Origin: Whitmania pigra
Taxonomy: Eukaryota; Annelida; Clitellata; Hirudinida; Haemopidae
NCBI GenBank assembly: GCA_021613335.1
Contig: JAJTWR010000365.1
Span: 986,001 to 1,050,000, forward strand
Direction: 5' to 3'
Length of the DNA stretch: 64,000 nucleotides
The translations under genes were made by a program, and so were the position numbers. The notes under the pieces are model-generated. The model saw nothing but the letters and a program-made list of their open reading frames with translations. It ran no database searches and was not told where the DNA came from. This document shows positions 12,791 to 28,277 of this stretch, in pieces. Position 1 is the stretch's first letter. Each line of letters starts with the position of its first letter.

Positions 12791-13723
12791 ATGCCAGAGA
12801 AGGAAGTACGAGCTAAGATGGAGGACTTCTGGAAGGAGCATTCTCAAAATGCCAGTGAAGAGGAAATGATGCTCGACACGAATGCTGACATCCTCGGCAA
12901 AGAGGAGATTCCGGAAATACTTTCCATGCTTCCGAACGTCAAGGGGAAGGACGTCCTTGAACTGGGAGCAGGAATCGGGTTGGTTGTGAATCTCATCACA
13001 GACATCTGCACCACATAGTCTATGAAAAAATAAATTTTTGACATCAGTTTATATGAGGTCTTCATCATTACCATCAGCAGCAAGAGTAACTGCAGACGAT
13101 TAAACGCAATAGAATTGAATGCACAAAACATCTTTCAGGAGATTCACAGGTCACATTGCAAGGAAGTCAAAGACATTGGTTGCCGTCGACTTCATGGAAA
13201 ACTTTGTTCGACGCAATGAGGAAATCAACGGACACCTGAAGAACATCACCTTCCTTCAAGCCGATGTCACCTACCTGGATTACCCCACCGAAAGGTTATT
13301 TTTAAATTAAACTTGGTTTTTAAATACTGTATTTAATGATAATTTATATAACTTAACTTCTTTAAAAAAAATTGCTTATTTTCAAAGCTTTGACTTGGTC
13401 TTCTCCAATTGGCTGTTGATGTACCTCGAAGAAAATGAGGTCAAAAGTTTGTTTTCAAGAGTCTTTGATTGGTTGAAGCCAGGAGGGTTCTTCTATTTTA
13501 GGGAGTCATGCTTTCACCAATCAGGTAGATTCTCGATTAGATTTTATTTCTAATGTATTTTTAAGCATTTGATGTAAATACACAACAATGACATTTTATT
13601 ATTGTTGTTATTATTATTACTATTATGTTTAAAAAACTTTTATTGAATCCATCAAATATTTTCTTTGATTATATTTGTAATTATATTTAATGTCATTTGG
13701 TTCAATAAATTTATGTAAAGCAA

Positions 13724-13755
<32 letters not shown>

Positions 13756-16700
13756 TACTATTATTATTATTATTATTAATTATCAGTATTATTTATTATT
13801 AGTATTAATTATTAGTTATTATTATTATTAAATAATTTATCAGGAAACAGATCTCGTGACAGCAACCCATCACAGTACAGAAAACCTTCAACTTACAACA
13901 ACATCCTGAGACAGGTGAACGTGGAATGTGACAAGTTCTCACTGAAGCTCATCATGTCAAAATCCATCCAGTCTTACATCAGGGTTGGTCTGGATTGAAC
14001 TGATTGAATTGAATTGAAGTGATTATCAATTGATTGATGAGCATGATCAGTGATTGATTAGCATTTATGAGAACTTGGAAGACAATTTAGACAAGGCTGG
14101 TATCATCAAAAGGAGTCTAAATCTAGCAATTGTGGTTTGACATCAGATTAAACATTTACAACAATTGGACTTACCAATGACTTGATGGCAGCTTGATTTG
14201 TTTTCATTTAAATTTAATTTTTTTCATTATCAAGTAGGTTTTAATCATGTAAGGATGATTATAATATTTATTCAAATATAGATTGCTATTATTTCACTTA
14301 GAATCATGTAAGGATGATTATAATATTTATTAAAATATAGATTGCTATTATTTCACTTAGAATCATGTAAGGATGATTATAATATTTATTAAAATATAGA
14401 TTGCTATTATTTCACTTAGAATCATGTAAGGATGATTATAATATTTATTAAAATATAGATTGCTATTATTTCACTTAGAATCAATACCTCCCTTCAGATG
14501 AAAAACAACAGGAACCAAATATGCTGGTTGGTGCAGAAAGTGCCCAGCGATGACTCGGATGTCGGCAGAGACTTCGGGGAGCCCTTTGAGACCTGCTTCA
14601 CTCCGGTAGAGGCCATCAACGCCATGGAGAAATGTTTCGGCAGTGGGCACGTGAGATCGGGAGAGAAGCAGATCTTTGAGGTTTTTCTTTTCTACTGCTT
14701 GTTGCCATGGTGATTTGGAGGTTGGAAAATGTGTTTGATGGAATGTAGTGCTTGTCATATTTAATACTTGATGGAATCATTGAGAGCCAGTGAACAACCC
14801 CAACCATCGGCACCAACGCACAAACGTTCGGCCAAATATCGACCTGATCCGATAGCCGATATGATGATTGGTTCGTTGCATTACAATGCACAATAAATGT
14901 GATAATGTGTTGTAAATTATGTGGTAATTATGTTATAAATAAGCTAGAGAATTGACATTTAAACAGCTTTGTTTTTACATTCCAGAGAATCGTCCACCAC
15001 CTGAGACCAGATGCTGCTTCTCGCATCCTCAACGTCGGGTGTGGTCTTGGTGGCATGTCCTTCAGACTTGCTCAGGTGGTCACAAATGAACATAAATAAC
15101 AAATAATTGCTAACTAACTAAATAATTAATTAATCGAATTATTAGTCTGGTTGTATTGTTAAATTGATTAGGTTTGGATTTTATTGGCATTTTATTTCTG
15201 ACACTTTTTTGCACTTTACAAATTGTTCTAAATTAATTGCTATTAAATTATTTGTTATTAACCTTTTGCAGGAGTACAAGGTCAAAGTGCATGGAGTTGA
15301 CCCTTCAGCCAACATGGTGGCTCTCTGCTTGGAACGAGCTAACCTCCTGAAGCAAAACAATGTGAGTGATGATGATGATGGTGGTGGTCGCCATGACAAT
15401 TCATAATTCTAACTAATAGTTTTCATAACATCCTCGTTCATATAATTAAAAAAACTAATAGTAAACACTAGCGCCAAATGACAGACGATTTCTCGACATA
15501 GGAACATCATGTAATAAATCATTGCTTACCTTTTGAAAGATCCAGTTTCAAATGGATGACCTTTGCCAGCTGTCTGTACCGAATGAGTTCGATGCTGTCC
15601 TCTTCTGGGCATCTGCTGGCATTAAGGACCATCTTGGAATTTTCCAGAAGATCAGAGTAAGGGTCAATGAGTGCAACCATCTCTAACTTGTTATCATCTG
15701 TAAAATGTTATCATTTCTGAACTGTTATCATCTTGTATGTCATTAGGTATTATCATCTCGTGAGTTTGTCATCTCCTGCGTTAATAATCAATGCGTTTTG
15801 GAGTCTTAATCTTTCACTTCTGTCTCCAAGTAGATGTAAATATTTTTGATCGATATTAAAATCAATACTAAATATATTTATCATCCGTTCGCAGAACTCT
15901 TTGAACGATGGAGGCAGACTTGTGGTCGTGGATGATTGCATTCGTGTGAAAGATGCAAGCACTTTGTCGTCTCAGGGCACAGACAGGTGTAACAATCACC
16001 TTCTCACACAGGACGGGTACAAAGAGGTGAACTTTTAATTTTTTGCTGCAACATGTTGAAATGATTGCTTTTAAATGTTGCTTGTAACAAGGTGCACACG
16101 AAGAGTTATTAATTTTTCTTAAGTTCTTAATTACTGATACTGATGTCTACATGAGAAAGGTTTCCAGCACGTCTCGTCAACCTTATTATAAAACCTGTTT
16201 CATATCCAATCATAACTCAGTAATATTTTTGCTTGTCAATGTTTGCGTCAACTCTATCAAGTTGTTGTTGATGATGATGATGGTGGTAATTATGCTGATG
16301 GTAATGATGTTGATGGATCAATATTAAATGTTTCCAGGTTCTCTTGGAAGCAGGTTTTGAGGTGGAGCATGAAGAGTACCTGTCAGATGTGAAGTTGGAG
16401 GCACTCAAACGTGACATGCTTAAACTCCAGGTAGGCTTTTGATTATTCTTTGATTTTATTCTATCTGAATATCATGAATAAGTTTAATTGTTTGTTGGAT
16501 TTGAAATTTACTCAAATCTATGAGTAATTGTTGCATCAATCCCTTGTTAATGTAAATAAAATTATTTTTGACCATTAAAATTGCTTCTTGAATTGCTACA
16601 AGAATAAATTATTGTTTTGTAACAATTAGAAATATTGCCTGGAAATCCATTTAGATATGCAAATGAATTCAGCTAACTAGAAATTACATCAAATGCAACA

Positions 16701-16870
16701 ACAGTGAAACCTTTCAAATATTTTAATTAAAAAATAAATATTTTTTGTCTCAACAGGATCACAACACTTTGACTCTGATGCTAAAGCAATCAATGACAAA
16801 GATGATTGCATGGCTAACCGAACAAGAACTAAAAGTCGTCTGCTTTGTCTGTCGACCGATGTCGCATTGA
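12791..16870 (+). CDS. PEAMT: Phosphoethanolamine N-methyltransferase, two-domain
   Basis: Eleven coding exons (12791-12978, 13139-13294, 13388-13524, 13844-13983, 14498-14680, 14986-15075, 15272-15361, 15546-15656, 15895-16026, 16338-16430, 16757-16870) give 477 aa. Plant and nematode enzymes of this family have about 435-490 residues. It transfers methyl groups from S-adenosylmethionine to phosphoethanolamine on the way to phosphocholine, in the cytosol. Domain 1 is intact: motif I ELGAGIG (57-63), [14 protein letters not shown] and the [10 protein letters not shown] signature, then [10 protein letters not shown]. Domain 2 keeps a SAM motif ([10 protein letters not shown], 282-291, and GVDPS), but two family catalytic positions appear changed: the Tyr of the Y-E-x-x-F-G block reads Met (about residue 250), and the SRDxxLH segment reads WASAGIKD (349-356). 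Probably only domain 1 is active, as in nematode PMT-1. The ATG at 12791 is the first in frame. Confidence 0.95.
13720..13785. repeat. (TTA)n microsatellite in methyltransferase intron 3
   Basis: About 20 TTA units with a few TAC interruptions, followed by imperfect TTA-rich sequence to about 13840, only a few bases before the exon 4 acceptor at 13843. Confidence 0.85.
14243..14478 (+). repeat. Minisatellite, four copies of a 59-bp unit
   Basis: The unit begins AATCATGTAAGGATGATTAT and ends GCTATTATTTCACTTAG. Copies start at 14243, 14302, 14361 and 14420, exactly 59 bp apart, and are nearly identical (one base differs in copy 1). A partial fifth start (AATCA) is at 14479. The array ends 19 bp before exon 5 of the methyltransferase gene. 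Each unit ends in a pyrimidine-rich run plus AG, so each resembles a splice acceptor. Confidence 0.93.
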
Positions 16871-17334
16871 TGTGGAAGGTACTAATTGAACCTCAGAGAT
16901 CTGATGACCAACAACAATTATGATGATGATGATTATGGTGATGACGATAATGATTTAATTGGTGAAGGAATCAAAGGATTTATAGAAGATATTAAATCTA
17001 TTATTGTTAATTAATGCGATTACCCTGATCTATAAGTTTTTAAAGATGTTAAAGTTGACAGTTTATTGATTAACGTTAATTTGATCGTTTAACATTAAAC
17101 GAGTATAATAAAAATCGTAGATTGTGGAGGTTCGCATTGCCTCATGGAAGCTGCTTTCGATTTTACAAACCAAGGACCTTTAATTGGTCGGTTGCTAAAT
17201 CAAGTGATAAAGGCAGTGATTATGATAATTATGCGAGTGATGATAATGAATGGAAGTGATTACAACGGTATTCTAGAACACTGTGATATTAGGGGTAGCT
17301 TCACCCAAATGAGGGCAGAGTGAAACCCAGTTTC

Positions 17335-17991
17335 GTAGCTAAGGGGCGAGTCACATGTCCCCGGTCGCAAGGTGCAAGGGCGCCAAAAATGAGGCTTCCT
17401 ATGTTCGTATTATATACAACGTTATATTATAATAACTGAACAAGGGTTCAAGATCTCAAAGCTTGTTGCAGACATGCAGCCTCGGCCGTCACGTTGTGTT
17501 TCCTCGTCAACTTAAAATTGTCAAGATTTACTGTAAACATCAGCAAATCTAGTTCACAACTTTGTCCTTATTCTCCAGGAAAACTGTCACGTGTCTTATT
17601 GCTTGCGTTGTCTTGATGTTGATGAGGAATAAAATTTGGAAACTATTTTACACGGTCTCATTCGCTCGGTCCCCGGAGGTTTTCCGAATTCTGTTTGTAG
17701 CCCTCTGCCAAAAAAAGATTGTGTACCACTGGTGATCTTGCTCTTCTTAGAGTTGCAGGAGAGACATTGGAAAAAAAAGATTTTGCTTATGTCAAAGACT
17801 AGTTTGCGACATTGACTGAATGAGTCATGCAATATAATTTCTATAAATTTGCTTCTTATAATGTTTATTTTAATTTAATTTTGTTCCTTATTCGAAGTAA
17901 TAGAAAAATGTAGCAATTGAACGGGTTTGTATGGGGTGGGCCAATTTTATAGTTCACCCCGGACGCAAAATAACCTAGCTAGGCCACTGGT
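17335..17991. mobile_element. Possible decayed hAT-like DNA transposon
   Basis: The left end reads CGTAGCTAAGGGGCGAGTCA and continues to a CCCCGG and GGGCGCC segment. Read from the other strand, the right end begins CCAGTGGCCTAGCTAGG and continues to CGTCCGGGGTG. Such CAGTGGCGTAGCTAGGGGG termini are common in hAT-related repeats. The internal part contains no recognisable transposase. Boundaries are approximate and no target duplication was identified. Confidence 0.3.
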
Positions 17992-18269
17992 GAAACCTGG
18001 ATGGATTCTTATCGATAACAGAGTAATCTGAAGTCTGTTCCAGATCTGCTGGCCGAGAGCGTCTAAGTAATATTTGAATGCGATCACATTCTCGTCTGCT
18101 CTCCTGCATTCGTTTGTTCTTCCTTCCTTCGCTTTATCCGGGTTCTCCATCTTCAAGAGCGAGTATCCTGACTACAACTTTTATAATGGTTATACTTATT
18201 CGCTACTGTTCACTCGAATTACATGCCCACATCAGCTAATAATGTCCAGTTAAGTTTACATTTGTTAGT

Positions 18270-18635
18270 TACATTACACTAATTACTAATTACATTAATT
18301 ATTAATTACACTACATTAATTATTAATTACATTACATTAATTATTAATTACATTACATTAATTATTAATTACATTACATTAATTATTAATTACATTACAT
18401 TAACTATCAATTGCATTACGTTAATTATTAATTACATTACACTAATTATTAATTACATTACACTAATTATTAATTACATTACATTAATTATTAATTACAT
18501 TACGTTAATTATTAATTACATTGCATTGATTATTAATTAAATTGCATTACATTAATTATTAATTACATTGCATTGATTATTAATTACATTGCGTTAATTA
18601 TTAATTACATTACATTAATTACATAACATTAATCA
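18270..18635. repeat. AT-rich minisatellite, ~21-bp unit
   Basis: A tandem array of ATTAATTATTAATTACATTA-like units, about 16-18 copies, with CATTG, CACTA and CGTTA variants. It lies in the space between the convergent PEAMT and ALAD genes. Confidence 0.88.
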
Positions 18636-19815
18636 CATATGTTAATGTTAAGCTACGAAGCATCCTCGGCGATTGACGCCACAACAACGATAACATTTGC
18701 ATGCCGTGAAGTCATTTGAGACGAGGAGACATCTTCCATCACCCCTGACTTTATACTAAATGCAAAAAAATGTGTGTGCGAGGGTGTGCCTTCCCCCTCC
18801 GAAAAAGCTTATATGATATGACGACGCTATATCTGACGAGCCACTAAACAGATTGACATCTTTTTCCAACTAAGCAGGTAGAAAATATTCCAACGAAAAA
18901 ATTAATTTTCAATAAATTAAGCCAGAAGGCACTCGATAAGAACAAAAACATTATGTAACTCCTTTCAGGTTCAACATGCGTCTCGAAAATGACAGAATTA
19001 AACAATAAGAAAAATATTCGGAACGAAGTTCATTTTCGACATCAGTCGACGTTGGTCAAAGTTCGACAACAACGAGTCACTTCACATTCACTATCGATTC
19101 AAAATACTGCTCTCGGAGAGTGATGCAATCTCTAAAAATAACTAGATAGATAGTTTCCTAACGAGATAACAAAAATGAAATAGAATTACTTCTTCCTCTC
19201 ATAATATAATGAATACAAATATTCACATTTCAATCTCCAATGTTTCTCACATACAAATCTTCATGTCTGAATGCGACTGTTACCATCTTTCAAGCGTTCA
19301 AACTTAACTACAAAAGTAAATAACAAGCACTATTTTTTACTTTATTAAAATTCCTTGAAGCTATTAATAACTTAGTTCTTAAACCTATTAAGTCTTAGAA
19401 TCCCGCCCCTGAAGTAAGACGGACTTCAGACTTCTTGTCAACTTGTGTGGCTTCTTAGTTAATTAATTAATAAGCTATCTTAGTTAGTTAATTAATAAGC
19501 TAATTACAGTTGATCATAACATTTCCATGAAAAGATGAGTTGCTGAGCAAGGCAGTCAAGATTTCGTGATGAAATCTTTCAAGATCGCTATCAGATGTTT
19601 TTTTTTTAAATTTGATTTTACATCGTTGAATCTGTTATTGTTTGTTCATTTGTTTAATGCTAAATTATCCTAGGAATTTAATCGAAATGTGTATTAAAAA
19701 TAATTATGACAACAGCAGCAACAACAACATCATAATTAATGATAATATGCGGCCAACCAGAAATCCACGTATGATCGACAAATTAAAAATGGCTGATTGA
19801 ATTGTTTTAGCAAAT

Positions 19816-24262
<4,447 letters not shown>

Positions 24263-26152
24263 TTGATAAATTTTATTTCCACTGAAAATTTTGAAACCAG
24301 AAGAATTCTAACGTCCCTGATGCTCTAGCTACGTCGATGCTCGACGCTTTATAAATGAGTAAATTATTATTACTATTATATTGTTTTTATTATTTTTATT
24401 ATTAATTTATGTACTTCCAGAGCCAAGACAAGTTACGTAAGTGAACTTCGAACTCAGTCTAAGTGCATGTGTGACACTAACATGGTCATAACATGGTCAT
24501 AAATACATTTGTAGAAGTCTCATGTCGATAATAACCTGTAAACATGACTTTGTAATTTACAGAAGAGATGAAAAGAAAACTGTATGGAACTTTGGCGTGA
24601 AGGTCGGCCGAAGGTGAGATGGTGATAGCCAAGCCTTGGCCGCCGGGTCCCGGGTTTCTAGGATTCGAAGATTTGGCGAAATTTGATTTTGAATTATATT
24701 ATTATTGGCATGATTCCGCTTCGAGCATCAATCTTATATCAGTTCTAAATTTAAGTGTCAACTCTCTGCAGTTTCTTTTTCCAAGTTGAAATTTAATTAG
24801 TTCTGGGAGAATATTGTAAATATTGCACCACGTTATTGTTATGATGTATTTTAATATCTCTTAAATTTAAGCAGCACTGGAGACGTCGTATCAGCTTTTT
24901 CCAGGGGACTGTTAACATCACTGGATGGAACCACTGCAGAGGCGTATCTAGGGGAAGGGGCGCTAATGTGCAGGGGCGCCAAAATGAGGCCAACGTTATA
25001 CAGTCAAACCAGGTTATGTTGCCGCGTCGAGAAAACCGCGACTTAACCGAGGTCGAGATAAATGGGTTCCACTGTATTATTATTATTATTATAATATTAC
25101 CCTATGATCGGTCACATAATCACTGCAGCGGCTACAACAGACCTACCACAGTCATCCACTGTGGACGAGTTTTGAAAAGCCCACCACAGTTAAGCGGGAG
25201 TCCGAAACACGTTGTAGTGCAAGATCAGAAACTGTTAAAGCTATCCATTAAGAACTGGATGAACTATAGTTAGGGATACCAGACAAATTATCGGATGACA
25301 AACTATTACGTCTAAACCAGAAGTGATGCAGAACAGTGACGGACGTATTAAATTTTAACTTCATAGTTTTATTACATTTCTGGGAAAAATTGATCGTTTA
25401 CAGAAACACCCACGGGATCCAGCTATGAATGTTAATGAAGCATCAAATGATATTTGGAGCAAGAACTTGTCAAGCTTCACAATATTTCTAGCACTGTATC
25501 TAAGGCATAGTGAAAACATAGCTGTTGGCATTGCTGAAACTGTTCATCCTCGAAGAAGTTAAACGTGATCTTCATGTTTTTTTTGAAATTGCCATTCGGA
25601 ACCGAGAACTTCTATCTGACATAGGCTTAGTTATTCGTTTATTTTAAAATTCTGGCCTATTTTAATTCTCAGCATAACTTGATGAATTATTTTTCGACCC
25701 CAATAAATCTCCCAGCACATCACCTGTCCATTTATGCTTTATATTGAATGCCTTGTATGCTTTTATAAATTGTGAAAAGAATACATTTTAATGTACATTT
25801 AAATATATTTTTTATTATTTTAAGTATTTAACTATTCTTCTAAATTTTAGAATCTAAAACAATCCTAATTTGGTGAAATAACGTTTGACATCAATGAGCT
25901 TTGAATATTTTAACAGCTGCATTTTTTAATAAATTTTAAATAAACAATAAACCATAAAATTTTTTAAATATTTTATTAAGGAATGGACATGATTTAACAA
26001 AGGAATAATATCCTTAGTCTTTAGTCGCACACATTGACAACAAATCAAATCATGGCACGGGTTTTCTAAGATCTTGTTTGTGTTGAGCTTACGAAAATTT
26101 CTGCCTAAGATCATCTCATAACCACTAATAAATAATTCTACGGACTTTGCTC
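24263..26152. other. Intergenic region between ALAD and MTMR14 (divergent)
   Basis: Contains the promoters of both divergent genes. A CAGAGGCGTATCTAGGGG string at 24937 followed by GGGGCGCCAAAATGAGGC resembles a DNA-transposon end and shares the GGGCGCCAAAATGAGGC phrase with about 17387. The right end could not be placed. The 101-codon frame at 24968-25273 lies inside this repeat-like stretch and looks non-genic. Nothing else is recognised. Confidence 0.45.
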
Positions 26153-28239
26153 ATGGAGACCACCGACCAGTTAATCAATAAAAAAGGTTTGGAGGCTTTG
26201 ATTAGACACGCAGTTAAGAATACTTACAGGACAAGATGCAGCGACACAGTTGTGAGTCTCAATTTTGCATGTCTGACTGTCGGCGAAATGGTCCATCGTT
26301 GAATTACCTGATTTCTTAAAAAAATTGCTAACTGATAGCAAATAAGGTTATTGCCCAATGCGTAATTGCCAGGCATTATAATCATATGTTTTTAGTGATG
26401 CTACGTGAAAACTGCAGTTGTGACCTACGTACCATGCTTGACTTCTTTATTATTCGTTTTCCATGCTATATAAACCACAATGCAATTTATATTCTTTTGC
26501 TGAGAGAATTTTAGGCCATTTTTTGTTATCTAGTACTTTTGGTCAAAATCTTAGAGATGTAACATCATTGTTGAAAAAATATCTTTGCTTATTAATTTTT
26601 TAAACTAGTTATGTGCTGCATTAGGCAGTATTATTTAAATATATAAAAAATAATGCAATTGAGACAAAATCAGCTGTATGATGTAACATGACAACCTATA
26701 GGCTTCATTAGCACCATCAACAATGTAAAGAATACTTTTCATTTCATTTGCATTGGCTGCCAAATGCGTTGCGTTCCTGCATAGGATCATAATGGCAGCA
26801 GTGGTGATGTGTTGCCTGTACTGCCACAACCTTTCTTGGGAAAGAGCATTATATAAATGGTATATATAAATGGTTAACAAAAAAGAACCTTTGATGCTCT
26901 GCTTGAGGCAGTATATAAATGAAATCTTATTTTATATTGTTTCTGAAAGAAATATTTAAACGATTAAATTGATTTATTTGCAAGTTACAAGGGCTTACTA
27001 AATTCTCAATAAATTTTGCAGTCAGAAGGCTTTCTACAGAACAGCATAGCCCTATTCAGCAAAGATTACACAGTTTCAGTAAGTTTTCATTAAAACATTT
27101 TGCACAAAGCATTTCAAATTGATTGTAAACACTATGTAACAACAAGCAATTGAATCTTACAATCTCTCGCTCTTTTCATTGGAACTTCATTTTTGTTTAA
27201 AGGGCTTTAACCGTAAATAGAACAGTAATTAGTTGCTGGTAATTAAACATTGCATGAAGCTGATTTGTTTAAATTGAAATTGTCATCTTGTAAGGCATAA
27301 CACTCACAAATATCATGACATGACGACATTTGCAGATCATAGACAACAGTTGGGGCGAATTATGTGGCCATTATCCTTCAAAAATTGTTATTCTTGGGCA
27401 CAACTGCTTTGGGTAACTGGAAATTCTTGTCTTGGACATGTTTAATTAATAACAACAATAATTTTATTAATTAACTAAACAAATATGATTACTATTATTA
27501 TTTTATATTCCTTAGATTAGTAGAGTTACTTATTCATAATAAATGCATATTTATTAATTACTTACTTATTAATTAACTTCTATTTCATTAAAGAAACGAG
27601 CAGTCTGATGACATGTGTCAGTTGAGGGAGTTGATCTTAAGGTCGAGGGTCGCCAGGTGCAGGTCAAGGTTTGTGGTGCCCGTCATCCTCTTCAATGGAA
27701 AGGTACGTTATTTTATTTATCGAATGACATGTTAAATTGTTGCTGCCAATTAAGTTTTATTTGTTTGCTAATTACCTGCATTGTATCTGTTTATTTATTA
27801 TGGAAAATATTAACAAAAAACCTTTGGTTAAGACTAGATTTGTGATTGATTTGAATGTGGTGATTAATTTAAGGAAATTATGTATTATTTAGTAAACAAC
27901 TAATGGGTTATCATGGTTATTTGTAAAAGTAGAAATTATTAATTCATATTAGGTAAATAAATTATTAATTTATTTTAAAATTACTGGTAAGGATTGATGC
28001 TTGAAGCAAAGCAATAATTATTGTACTTCTGGGTTTTATCACTATGCGCTTTTGAATTTAGCTACTTTAAACATGCCATGTTGTTGTAAGGCTGCGGAAG
28101 GTATGCTAATCTGCATAATAATCTGTTAATCTGTTAATATGTCTGCAAATACAAATATTTTGCAACTTAAAAATCGGATTGGGGCTTTTTATGGTAGCAA
28201 TTATTGCATTGTCAGGAACTGCCATGTATGTTGTAGTTA

Positions 28240-28277
<38 letters not shown>

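Larger units (their letters stand above)
16871..19815. other. Intergenic region between PEAMT and ALAD (convergent genes)
   Basis: No gene is recognised. It holds the 3' ends of both convergent genes, a possible decayed transposon (17335-17991) and an AT minisatellite (about 18270-18635). The minus-strand open frames here (17596-17832, 17947-18156) match nothing I know. Confidence 0.5.

Noticed and set aside
14243..14478. CRISPR-like array of regular repeats
   Set aside because: The units are contiguous with no variable spacers and lie in an animal intron; it is a minisatellite.
25400..25560. A short protein-like stretch near 25430-25560 considered as a transposase piece
   Set aside because: No hAT, Tc1 or other transposase signature could be matched, and the frame is short.
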